Source: Paenibacillus sp. MAHUQ-63 (GTDB taxonomy: Bacteria > Bacillota > Bacilli > Paenibacillales > NBRC-103111). From it: DNA of 64,000 bases. The notes under the pieces were generated by a model. That model ran no database searches and had not been told where the DNA came from. It saw nothing but the letters and a program-made list of their open reading frames with translations. How positions within the stretch are numbered: the stretch's first letter is position 1; each line of letters starts with the position of its first letter. The stretch lies in NCBI RefSeq assembly GCF_028765165.1, contig NZ_JARADB010000001.1, positions 310,001 to 374,000 on the forward strand, read 5' to 3'. Below, piece by piece: positions 16,484 through 25,386 of the stretch. A program made the translations under genes and the position numbers.

Positions 16484-19400
16484 TTAATGAACTCGATGAA
16501 CGCCAACGGCTTTGTTCACATTACCGATGATGTTGATTGGAACTTCGTCTTGCTTCACGACGCCGTTCCGGTAACGAATCTGAAAACGGACGATCTGCAA
16601 GCCTAAAGGGAGGCCTTCCGTCAATGATTGGAATTTGGCATCAAATAATTCTCCCGTGAACTGGGTCGGATCCCACGCCAAACCTGTTAACTTTACTGTT
16701 GCATACAACGGTTTCCCATCCAATCCGATGGTTTCGATCCACGCCGTGACCTCCTCGACAGGTGCCGGTGAGCTCTGAGCCGAGACAACGAAGATTTCCC
16801 CGGAATAAAAATCTTTAGGTGCCGCCGAGGTCTGATGCCCGCTCTTTTCATGAAAAGGCAGCCAATTATGCGTGTAAGTAACATCCGAACGTATCGTCAA
16901 AGGCATAGCAGCGACCAGCTTCGCCACCGAATGAGCAGCCCGGCCGTCCGATACGGTCAAAGTCACCTTATAGACGCCAGGGGCCAAGAAATGATGAGCA
17001 ACATTTGGCGTGGAGAATGTAAGCGCAGAACCATTTGCCTGTACGATCTCCCAAAGATAGCTTAGCTGATCTCCATCCAGATCATAGGACGCATTGATGG
17101 TGTGAACGACATCCCCTTCCCAAACGGGCTTAGGCGTCCAATCAAATTCCGCAACCGGGGAACGGTTAATATAAAACCAAGTTTGCGGAGAGTAGTCCGA
17201 CCAAGCTGCCCCATCATGAACCCTGACCCGTACGCGCAATTTCTGCCCAGCCGGGAGATCTTGAGTGACTTGCCAGCTTCCGACGGAGGAAGCCGAACCT
17301 TGGTCGTGCTGCCCCGAATCTGCAACTACAACATCATTAGACTCGTTCGTAATTTGCAGCTGAAAATATTTGAAAATGGTCCCCGGATCCGAATCCGTCT
17401 GATTCCACTGAAACGTTGGCCGCAATTCGGAGAAAATCGTAGGCGCCTCCAGCGAGCCTGCTGGCACCGTCATCTCCGCTGCAGGCGGCAGATTCATCAT
17501 AAACCACCCGGAGTTGGACCAATCCGACCAATACGTCCCATCGTTAACACGGACCTGAACTTGCAGAGTGTCCGTTCTGCCGGCCAGTAGGGATAACCCA
17601 AATTGTTCGCTCGGTTGAGCAGTCCAAGAGTTGGCTGCTGTTCCATAGCTGCAGCGATACCAAACGCTTGATTCACTATCCAAACTGCACCCGCGTGCAT
17701 ATCTACCGCTAACGAAAGCGGTATACGTGAATCCCCTGCTTTGGTAAGTAACTTGCCGGCCAGCGGCATCCAGAATTCGGTACTCATATCGACTGTACGC
17801 AGTCGGGATATCCGGATCGTTTTGATTCCAAGAAGGAGATAGCACTCCGCTTGTCACAAGTGTTGGATTAGCCTGCGTTCCATTCGGGAACGTTAGGGTT
17901 GCTGAGGGCGGGAAGCCTCTTGCGAAATATTTTTCATCCCATGCCGACCATTCGCCGTGTTCATCCTGTACTCTTATTCGTATCTTGTAAGTTTTGTTTG
18001 ATTGAACCTCAAGCGGATAGGCATAACTGAAAGACACGACTTGGCCGTCGCTGCTCTCGTCATGCGTCCTTACCAGATTCGGGGATCTTTGACTAATCCA
18101 TTTATATGGAGGATTGCTATAGGCATCAAAGCGATAATATTGAACGTCAAGTTCGGAAGCGACAATTCTGCTTTTTGCATCATAGTCTACAGCGTTCCAA
18201 GTAAATACAGGATTCAGAGCAGCCGCTCCTGAAGGTGCATTCATGTCTGTGCTCTTATGGCTCGTAATTTCAACAAAAGGAGCGTGGTTCTCTGGCGGTG
18301 CATCTAACCATAGACGATCCTCCGCCCAATCGGACCAAGCACCGTATTCGTCTTTGACCGCTACACGAAACGTGTACATCCCCATCTCCGTAGCCCTGTT
18401 TAATTTACCTCCCATCGTGCTTCCATCCGGCTTGATGTACTCGTACCGGCGTTCGGTAATGCCGCGAGTCGTTGAATAATCTATGCCCGTAGGCTCCGTG
18501 GAAAATGTTGAGCCGCTCAACCAACGATCCGGGTCATAGCTTTGATCGTCATAAGAAATACGATAATACGGATCCTGACTAACTCTTAGCACACCTACAG
18601 GTCTGCGGTGAACTAGAACATTTCTGAAATACGGTTCAGACTCTGAAATGTACGGGGCAAACGTTGGATTGGGATACTTATATGCGACTGGGGTCGGATC
18701 ATCAGCGCCAATGTACGCTATCGTGTAGATGCCCACTTTATCTAATACTCTTTGCGGAGAACCTATGTAACTTTGCAGATGCAACGCCGATAACCCGCTT
18801 TTACCGTCACCTGCGTCTAGAAATTTCGAAGCGTTCGAATGCTCGTAGGTCCACTTGTCTCTACTAACCAAATGCTCGTCATTCTCAGGGTCATAGAAGT
18901 CCGTTTGGTACGTTAATTGTTCGCCTGCAATCCCCGTATCACTGATCACCGTGTTATCTATGAGCGGAATTTTCACATAAAAGTTCCGAAAATGCGAGCC
19001 ATAACCGCCAATAAAGAAACCGTAAGTGCCTTCCCCTAATGTGGAATCATTAAGTTCCAGAATAGGAACCGTCCCCAGTCGAACCTTGATATTCCCTCCT
19101 CTAACGCTGACCTTCATGTTCGTAAAAGAAGTCGCAGGCAGCCAGACGGAAGTTGATTTTAATTCCGTTCGTACCCCTCCCTCGATCTTCGCAATGCTTA
19201 TTTTGTTCGTTGTCATTTCCAAACGGTACATCGTATTATGGCTTGTGGCCCGAAAGATAAGACCTGAAGGGGCATTCTCATTCATATTGGCACTCGATTG
19301 AAGGAAGTCAAATACATAATCAGCATCTTTGACGTTGGCATCCTTTTTCAACGTTTGACCAATTTCGCTTGAGGCGTATCCGGCAGAATTTGCGGTGCTC

Positions 19401-22400
19401 CCCTTAATTTTGTAGTAATAAAATTTGCGTTCCGAAGCACTGTCATCCGAGTCATAGCTCGATACATAACTTCCCACACTGCATGCTCCGCAAGATTTCC
19501 ACTTGAAATTCCATCGCCTTAACTTGTAGTGGTCTTCTTGAAGCACAACTTGAAATTCCCCGTCAGCACTTAAGCCGGCCTGTGCAATTGTATATTTATA
19601 TATTTCATTTAATGTTTGATGATTGATGGTTGAATTTGTAGGCCTTAAGCTTTTGGTCGGAAAGGAAGCTAGCTGATTGGCGAATTTATCCGTTACGACG
19701 ATTCGGTTAAACCCGTCTACGACATAGACATATCCGTCAGCGGAAACTGAATAATGAGCATCTACGAATGTGTCATTCGACGTATCTTCGCCGTCCCCGC
19801 GAATAATGCTGCCATCATCGATCCTGTATGTGTTCTTGTACGCAATATCCTTAAAGATAGCAAGCTTCCTCACAGCACCTGTGGACTTGTTGACGGATAC
19901 CAAGTACTCGCTGACCTTACCTAAACGGTTGGCCGAGGAGCCCCAACTCCCTGAACTGTAGGTATCTGTCGTTAAAACTTTGGACTGTTCACGGTACATA
20001 TAAACTTCTGAATCCTCATAGATTCCCGTAAAAGAAGGTGCCGGAATAATTGATGCTGCAGGTACCTCCAGTCCTGTTTCAACATCCACCCAGGTGCTTT
20101 TTTGGCACCAGCATAGGTAGCTGTAAGTATTCTCAACCATTACTTTCGTGCCATCATCGTTCAGCTTTAGAATGGACAGCGGAGCGCGCGTCCCCGTTTC
20201 CGTCGGGTCGCAGTCGCCTGAGCAACCATCATACGTATAGGAGCCGGACCGGCTCCATGAGACCGTACCGTCGGCAAGCTTGCGATAGAGTGTCCATGAC
20301 TCCGAATAATTATCGTCATACCTCGATGTAACTAAATCAATCGAATAAGCCCCGCCTTTCGTATCATAGGCCAAGTATTTCCCAGGATTATCCGGTGTTG
20401 GTTTGACGGTGCCTAAACCGCCTTCCATACTTGTGGTTTTTCCATTAAAAAGCGGAATAGCGCCAATAGAGCCTACACCATATCTGTTACCTAGGAATTG
20501 CGTGTTGAATAACGAAGGTACAGGAAAGGAGTGCCATGCCGTATAGGCCGATCTCTCGTACTGCTCTGGTGTAATCGTCAGGCCGATCGCCGGACCGTAA
20601 TATGGCTGCTTCCCATAATGGGAAGTTAGCCCGTTCGTGGCCGTATTGTAAGTAAAGCCAATGTCTTTCGCCTTATTCAGGCTTGGATTCGTTAATGAAG
20701 ACCCTTGCCATTGATCCCCAAAGGCCATAAGCATCTCATTTTCTAAGATCGTATCGAACTTTGGAGGTTCAGGGTTGGAAGAGGTGACCGTGAAGGAAGC
20801 CTCGGGGGAATCGTTTTTAATATCGACGTCAAAAGTCCTTGTGTCCGTTAAGCCCCAATCTTCTTTGGCAGTAACCGTTAATTGATACTTTCCTACTTGC
20901 ATAGCAGTTAACGAAGCGGAACCGCCTACCGAAATGGAGATCTCAAGCGGCATATGGTCATTAAATATCCCATCGTTATTCTTGTCATACACATAGCTAA
21001 TTTTAGTTTCAACAATAACGTCGCCATCGGGACTATAAGACATATCTCGGAATGGAATATTCCCCCTCACAGCAAATAAAGGCAAGTTAATCACAGCTGC
21101 AGGAGGCTTATCTTCAACGACATTGATGTGCTTAATAGCCTTGTTTGCCGGTAAGCTTCGTACTCCACGGTTGTCCATAACCTCAAGTGAAACGGTCTCC
21201 ACTCCGATGGTCGGATAAACAGAGCGTTTATTCGTCCAAAACTCCTGTACGATCGTTCTTCCTAGCGCAGCTTTACTGCAAGCGCCATTAATCGCATTTG
21301 CCGGTAGGGGTCTATGTTGAACAACTCGATTGGGGATATTGATACAAGGGATCGGTTCCGGTCTCATGATGTCGATCGTTGCCTCTTCTTCGGTACAAGC
21401 GCCTTTATCATCACACATTCGGGCAGAAATCGTATGGCTCCCTGCCGAGGTCGCGGTTAGCCATGTTAGCTTCTCCTCTCCTTTCAAATAGCCCAAAGCG
21501 GGGAAACTTTTGATCCAGGAGCTCGAACTATTCTGAAACAACCACTCGAACGTAACCGTGTCATCATCAGGGTCGTAATGATTAGGAGCAATTTCGGGAA
21601 GGAGCCTTGCATTTAACTTATCGCCGACAACGGCCTGCGCAATTGGAGTACGGCTGGTATAATCGTTTTCGGAATACCATCCGATTTCGAATTGCGGCGG
21701 TCGATTGGGCGGCCTGGAACCAATCGTAAACTTTCCCTCATAGAAATATGAGGTTCCCCCACAGCTGTCCTCCAATTTATATTCGACATGGACTTCCCCG
21801 CTAGTTATATTTCCCGGATAACCCGTAAATCCCATCATGCCATATGCAAACAAAGACATATCACTTGTTGCCGTACTCGTTAAACGGCTCCAACCGTACT
21901 GAACGGAGGCTCCGGTCGCTTGCGACAAAATGAATCTGCCACGCACAGGGGTACAGCCCGTGGAAGGTATTTTCCAATTCGCTTTAATCCTATTGGATTC
22001 CTTCCAAGTTATAGCGGGCCGGTCTGCCGAGGTCTTCCCTATGTAGCCGCCGCCTGTAGGCCCGCACGAGGTTTGCGGGGTAATGATTGTGGTGATTGTG
22101 TTATTCGAAGCACTTGTTTCCGGAATGTCGTCATTGGCATCGACTGTGAGTGTGATGCTTTTGACCGTGTTGAATGTGTAGGGGATGATTTCCGTTAGGG
22201 GAACATTATTATTTAGTCCTGCTGTATAAATGAGGGTCTTGATAATCGCACCGTCTGCTGCTACCGTTACCGTGAATCTAGTTCCTCTCGGTATGTTGAT
22301 TCCGATGTTTTTGAAGGTGATTTTCAAATCGGTGCTAATTCCTGTTTGAACACAGGGGTCTGGCTCAATGGAGAGCGCAGCCAGGTCGGCTTTGTTGGGT

Positions 22401-23377
22401 GGGGAGTACGTGACGTCGATAGACATTTGGTATTTGTAGGTGGTTCCACTCCATAGTCCTATTGCGTACATCGCATAGTTACGAAGCAATCCTCCTGAAC
22501 CATCTGGGTCTGGGAAATCACGAATTTGATCTGGTGGTACAGATCCATCCAATAACATCATAGTACGAATCATCCCTGTGCCGGGAGTGTCACCTTTACC
22601 AAATGCCAACGGTTCAGCACCGTAGTCAGGGCTATACTTTTCAGCTTTAATGATTTGGATGCTGCTTTGATCGAGCTTATCAGGATCCGTAATATCAGCA
22701 TCGGTGCCTGATAAGCTTGTAGAAGACTCCTGTAAAAACCATTTCATAGCTTTTGGTACCTCATAGGCAGTTGTGACAGCGTAACCTTCTTTATCATAAT
22801 TAGTTACCTGATCGCCACTTGCACCTTTAGAGCTATATAGCGGAGATAGATACGTGTACCTTAAATCAGGTCCATAAGTGTTAACATTGTTGTAATTAAA
22901 TAGAGTAGTTAAATAACGTAACCTTCCGTTCTTCGGAATACTACCTGGGTAAGGTGATGGGTTTCCTTTAACTCCATCAAACTCTACTGCAACAGTCTTA
23001 CTCCCTTTATGTTCCCATATTTTTCCCAACGGTTGCCTATAAATTTGATGCATTGGATTTGTTTCGGACTTACCATAAACCTTAGTTTTAGCACCATTTA
23101 GATTGTTCACAGTTACTGAAGTTGAAGTAAAGGTCACGATTCCATTAGACTCAGTTTGATTATTTATAGTTACTCCGGTTATGTTACCACTAATTAAATC
23201 GCTTATATCTTTAGAAAATGACTTAGCCTGCGCTGAAGAATATTGAGGTAATACAGATAAGGAACTGTAGGTACCTTGTTCAAAATTATAATACAATCTA
23301 ACAGTAGAAGCAGCTTGAGACCTATCAGCATTAAATAGTGGTATTAGTATTTCGATTAGAATCAAGAACAATATCAC
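16484..23377 (-). CDS. Giant exported modular protein (CARDB, PKD, FnIII-like and jelly-roll segments)
   Basis: 2297 aa from the GTG at 23377. A hydrophobic N-terminus ends near Ala-Asp-Arg-Ser-Gln-Ala-Ala. Around 335-435 is a CARDB-type domain (Ala-Asp-Leu-Ala, Thr-Phe-Lys-Asn-Ile-Gly, Ile-Pro-Glu-Thr-Ser-Ala-Ser-Asn-Asn). At about 1345-1465 is a concanavalin-like jelly-roll segment. From about 1680 four modules end in a Trp-Ser motif (Trp-Ser-Asp-Trp, Trp-Ser-Ala-Trp, Trp-Ser-Asp-Trp, Trp-Ser-Asp-Tyr). A PKD domain (about 2080-2155) precedes the C-terminal domain. Several Cys pairs (for example Cys-Ser-Gly-Asp-Cys) may form disulfides. There is no cell-wall anchor in the protein; the SLH protein encoded just before it may hold it. 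A CTG at 23398, after AAGGAG, would add Arg-Lys-Leu-Ser-Asn-Arg and give a proper basic signal-peptide n-region, so it may be the real start. Confidence 0.88.
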   Translation of the reverse strand: MILFLILIEILIPLFNADRSQAASTVRLYYNFEQGTYSSLSVLPQYSSAQAKSFSKDISDLISGNITGVTINNQTESNGIVTFTSTSVTVNNLNGAKTKVYGKSETNPMHQIYRQPLGKIWEHKGSKTVAVEFDGVKGNPSPYPGSIPKNGRLRYLTTLFNYNNVNTYGPDLRYTYLSPLYSSKGASGDQVTNYDKEGYAVTTAYEVPKAMKWFLQESSTSLSGTDADITDPDKLDQSSIQIIKAEKYSPDYGAEPLAFGKGDTPGTGMIRTMMLLDGSVPPDQIRDFPDPDGSGGLLRNYAMYAIGLWSGTTYKYQMSIDVTYSPPNKADLAALSIEPDPCVQTGISTDLKITFKNIGINIPRGTRFTVTVAADGAIIKTLIYTAGLNNNVPLTEIIPYTFNTVKSITLTVDANDDIPETSASNNTITTIITPQTSCGPTGGGYIGKTSADRPAITWKESNRIKANWKIPSTGCTPVRGRFILSQATGASVQYGWSRLTSTATSDMSLFAYGMMGFTGYPGNITSGEVHVEYKLEDSCGGTSYFYEGKFTIGSRPPNRPPQFEIGWYSENDYTSRTPIAQAVVGDKLNARLLPEIAPNHYDPDDDTVTFEWLFQNSSSSWIKSFPALGYLKGEEKLTWLTATSAGSHTISARMCDDKGACTEEEATIDIMRPEPIPCINIPNRVVQHRPLPANAINGACSKAALGRTIVQEFWTNKRSVYPTIGVETVSLEVMDNRGVRSLPANKAIKHINVVEDKPPAAVINLPLFAVRGNIPFRDMSYSPDGDVIVETKISYVYDKNNDGIFNDHMPLEISISVGGSASLTAMQVGKYQLTVTAKEDWGLTDTRTFDVDIKNDSPEASFTVTSSNPEPPKFDTILENEMLMAFGDQWQGSSLTNPSLNKAKDIGFTYNTATNGLTSHYGKQPYYGPAIGLTITPEQYERSAYTAWHSFPVPSLFNTQFLGNRYGVGSIGAIPLFNGKTTSMEGGLGTVKPTPDNPGKYLAYDTKGGAYSIDLVTSRYDDNYSESWTLYRKLADGTVSWSRSGSYTYDGCSGDCDPTETGTRAPLSILKLNDDGTKVMVENTYSYLCWCQKSTWVDVETGLEVPAASIIPAPSFTGIYEDSEVYMYREQSKVLTTDTYSSGSWGSSANRLGKVSEYLVSVNKSTGAVRKLAIFKDIAYKNTYRIDDGSIIRGDGEDTSNDTFVDAHYSVSADGYVYVVDGFNRIVVTDKFANQLASFPTKSLRPTNSTINHQTLNEIYKYTIAQAGLSADGEFQVVLQEDHYKLRRWNFKWKSCGACSVGSYVSSYDSDDSASERKFYYYKIKGSTANSAGYASSEIGQTLKKDANVKDADYVFDFLQSSANMNENAPSGLIFRATSHNTMYRLEMTTNKISIAKIEGGVRTELKSTSVWLPATSFTNMKVSVRGGNIKVRLGTVPILELNDSTLGEGTYGFFIGGYGSHFRNFYVKIPLIDNTVISDTGIAGEQLTYQTDFYDPENDEHLVSRDKWTYEHSNASKFLDAGDGKSGLSALHLQSYIGSPQRVLDKVGIYTIAYIGADDPTPVAYKYPNPTFAPYISESEPYFRNVLVHRRPVGVLRVSQDPYYRISYDDQSYDPDRWLSGSTFSTEPTGIDYSTTRGITERRYEYIKPDGSTMGGKLNRATEMGMYTFRVAVKDEYGAWSDWAEDRLWLDAPPENHAPFVEITSHKSTDMNAPSGAAALNPVFTWNAVDYDAKSRIVASELDVQYYRFDAYSNPPYKWISQRSPNLVRTHDESSDGQVVSFSYAYPLEVQSNKTYKIRIRVQDEHGEWSAWDEKYFARGFPPSATLTFPNGTQANPTLVTSGVLSPSWNQNDPDIPTAYSRYEYRILDAAGRQVTYQSRGFTYTAFVSGRYARGCSLDSESSVWYRCSYGTAANSWTAQPSEQFGLSLLAGRTDTLQVQVRVNDGTYWSDWSNSGWFMMNLPPAAEMTVPAGSLEAPTIFSELRPTFQWNQTDSDPGTIFKYFQLQITNESNDVVVADSGQHDQGSASSVGSWQVTQDLPAGQKLRVRVRVHDGAAWSDYSPQTWFYINRSPVAEFDWTPKPVWEGDVVHTINASYDLDGDQLSYLWEIVQANGSALTFSTPNVAHHFLAPGVYKVTLTVSDGRAAHSVAKLVAAMPLTIRSDVTYTHNWLPFHEKSGHQTSAAPKDFYSGEIFVVSAQSSPAPVEEVTAWIETIGLDGKPLYATVKLTGLAWDPTQFTGELFDAKFQSLTEGLPLGLQIVRFQIRYRNGVVKQDEVPINIIGNVNKAVGVHRVH

Positions 23378-23412
23378 CCTATTGCTTAGTTTACGCAGTT
23401 AAGTCCATCTCC

Positions 23413-24456
23413 TTATCTATCTGCTAATGTAATATGTTTTCCTAGGATATCAAACATAATAGTCCGATTAGCAAATTTATTTGGCAGTGCATAAGCCACA
23501 TAACCTTCATGCGTTTGAGGTTTTAAAAAACGCATCCATCCAGTTAACTCTTGGTCGGTTAGCAACAAGAAATCAGAGGTATCTAATTGTTTTAACACCT
23601 GTAAAGGTAATAAATCAGGAGCCCCAACGCCAGCTTCAGTAGCCACTACCGTAAAATTAGCCAAAATAACTTTGTTCTCTGTTTTACTGGTCGACTTTCC
23701 CCAGGTCGTCATATCAATAAGCTTCATATAAGGATCATCCGGATCGGCAGGATCAGCCACAATCAGTTGATTCAATCTGACCGTAACCCCTTCTGACCAA
23801 GTCCAAGTAGTTCCAATTTCCTTCGGAGTAAGGCCCAGCATCGTCTTTACATTACTGCCGGCCTCCGATATCTCTGCCGCACTGGCTGCATACTTATCAA
23901 CCGGAAGCTTGTCCCCCTTCCTCGCAGCAAGTATACGCTCAATGATCGTAATTGCCTGAGCTCGCGTGCTGGTCCCATACATATCCAGGTCAGTCTTACT
24001 GACACCATGTATTAGCCCTAGTCCCGTGGACTCCATCATCGAGCCTTTCAAGTTTTTATTAACACTTCGCACGCTTACAACGGACATTTCAATTCTTTGC
24101 ATCGGCTCATTATAGCGTTCTGGGAACTCTGCCGGGATCACGCCTTGCTCTTTCAAGCGTTCAACATAAGGTCGAAACCAGCCCTCCCCTTCGACATGAT
24201 TGATTTTCTCCCCTGTGGCCAAAGCCACCATTTTAATAAATTCCGCTCGGCTAATTGGCGCATCAGGCTTGAAAGTCCCGTCTTCATAGCCGTCGACGTA
24301 CTCTTTATCGACTGCTGCTTGTATAGATTTTTGCGCCCAATGTTGTTCCGTATCTCTAAATTGTATCGAGTCTTGAGCAGATGAAATTATCGCATCATAA
24401 CCAACGGAGAGACCACAAACTATCGATGCTCCCAGAACAACAGCCTTCTTCATCAT
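23413..24456 (-). CDS. S-layer homology (SLH) domain protein
   Basis: 347 aa with a short signal peptide (Met-Met-Lys-Lys...Ser-Ser-Ala-Gln). The first SLH repeat spans about 33-82 (Phe-Arg-Asp-Thr, His-Trp-Ala, Val-Asp-Gly-Tyr-Glu-Asp-Gly-Thr-Phe, Ile-Ser-Arg-Ala-Glu-Phe). Second and third, more degenerate repeats follow to about 180, with Thr-Arg-Ala-Gln in the third. SLH triplets bind pyruvylated secondary wall polymer. The C-terminal 165 residues are of unknown function. The ATG follows GGGGG. The stop lies just before the giant protein gene, whose ribosome binding site overlaps it, so the pair is an operon. It probably anchors or organises its giant neighbour at the wall. Confidence 0.92.
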   Translation of the reverse strand: MMKKAVVLGASIVCGLSVGYDAIISSAQDSIQFRDTEQHWAQKSIQAAVDKEYVDGYEDGTFKPDAPISRAEFIKMVALATGEKINHVEGEGWFRPYVERLKEQGVIPAEFPERYNEPMQRIEMSVVSVRSVNKNLKGSMMESTGLGLIHGVSKTDLDMYGTSTRAQAITIIERILAARKGDKLPVDKYAASAAEISEAGSNVKTMLGLTPKEIGTTWTWSEGVTVRLNQLIVADPADPDDPYMKLIDMTTWGKSTSKTENKVILANFTVVATEAGVGAPDLLPLQVLKQLDTSDFLLLTDQELTGWMRFLKPQTHEGYVAYALPNKFANRTIMFDILGKHITLADR

Positions 24457-24499
24457 TTAATAACCCCCCTCTTAATAAAAAATCTATTATTGACAAAAT

Positions 24500-24515
24500 A
24501 TGTATGGACATACAT
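24500..24515. promoter_or_regulatory. Perfect 16-bp palindrome upstream of the SLH operon
   Basis: ATGTATG-GA-CATACAT is an inverted repeat with 7-base arms located 44-59 bases before the SLH gene start. This is a plausible repressor or activator site; the protein that binds it is unknown. Confidence 0.45.
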
Positions 24516-24516
24516 G

Positions 24517-24564
24517 CAAAAAACCACCCAGTCATCGCCAATAAGCCGCGATAACATGGGCGGT
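24517..24564 (-). terminator. Intrinsic terminator after the pseudouridine synthase gene or in the SLH leader
   Basis: On the minus strand ACCGCCCA...ATCGC pairs with GCGAT...TGGGTGGT (one G-T pair) and is followed by TTTTTT. It lies 64 bases past the end of the rsuA-like gene, which is transcribed from higher coordinates. Confidence 0.75.
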
Positions 24565-24627
24565 TCTTCCGCACATTTCAAATGCTATATAACCAAAAAT
24601 ACCATATACTAGTAGGTTTGTAAACTT

Positions 24628-25380
24628 CTAATTTTGTAAGTCGTGGGCATTTCTCAGTGCTGTTAGCTCATCCGCCGTAAGCTCTCTAACTTGGCCTAAA
24701 GCCAACGTCGGGTCCAGCGCTATAGGCCCCATAGAAATTCGCTTTAAATATGCGACTTTCTTTCCAACTGCTAGGAACATTCTTTTCACTTGGTGAAATT
24801 TCCCTTCCATAATCGTCAACTCGATCTCGGAAGGCACTCCGCCATTTTTGTTACCGGGGCTTATTATTTTCAGTACACCAGGAAGCGTTTCATACCCGTC
24901 ATCCAAGGTTACTCCTTTGGCAAATGCCTCGACATCCGCCTCATTAACCTCCCATTCCACTTGGGCATAGTAGGTTTTCGGAACGTGCTTGCGTGGGGAA
25001 AGCAGATTGTGAGCGAGCTTCCCATCGTTGGTGAGCAGGAGAAAGCCCTCCGTATCCTTGTCCAACCTACCTACAGGAAAGACCTCGAATGGCGCATACG
25101 ACGCATCCAACAAATCGACAACCGTACGGTCGCGATTATCTTCCGTAGCGGAAACAACGCCTTGCGGCTTGTTCATCATCAGATAAACAAATTCGCGGTA
25201 AAGCACCGTCTCTCCGTTCACCTGAATCGTATCCTTATCGGGATTGATCTGCATCCCGCTGTCTTTGATTTTCACGCCATTGACATAAATCGCGCCTTCC
25301 TTAGCCAAGCGTTTCAGCTCAGAGCGCGTGCCGACACCTACATGGGCGAGTATTTTATCGAGCCTCTGCGTTTGTTTCAT
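24628..25380 (-). CDS. rRNA pseudouridine synthase, RsuA/RluB family
   Basis: 250 aa. An S4 RNA-binding domain (Arg-Leu-Asp-Lys-Ile-Leu-Ala, residues 6-60) precedes the catalytic domain, with Asn-Lys-Pro-Gln-Gly-Val-Val and the catalytic Asp in Val-Gly-Arg-Leu-Asp-Lys-Asp-Thr-Glu-Gly. The C-terminal His-Gln-Val-Lys-Arg-Met-Phe is also typical. Length and order match the RsuA-like enzymes that modify 16S rRNA U516 in the small subunit; RluB-type action on 23S cannot be excluded. The ATG lies 6 bases after the stop of the m5C methyltransferase gene, so the two RNA-modification genes form one operon. Confidence 0.93.
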   Translation of the reverse strand: MKQTQRLDKILAHVGVGTRSELKRLAKEGAIYVNGVKIKDSGMQINPDKDTIQVNGETVLYREFVYLMMNKPQGVVSATEDNRDRTVVDLLDASYAPFEVFPVGRLDKDTEGFLLLTNDGKLAHNLLSPRKHVPKTYYAQVEWEVNEADVEAFAKGVTLDDGYETLPGVLKIISPGNKNGGVPSEIELTIMEGKFHQVKRMFLAVGKKVAYLKRISMGPIALDPTLALGQVRELTADELTALRNAHDLQN

Positions 25381-25386
25381 GACCGA

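Noticed and set aside
24481..24564. Cyclic-di-GMP riboswitch before the SLH operon
   Set aside because: The stem ends in a T-run and fits a terminator of the gene upstream. The conserved GEMM core was not found.
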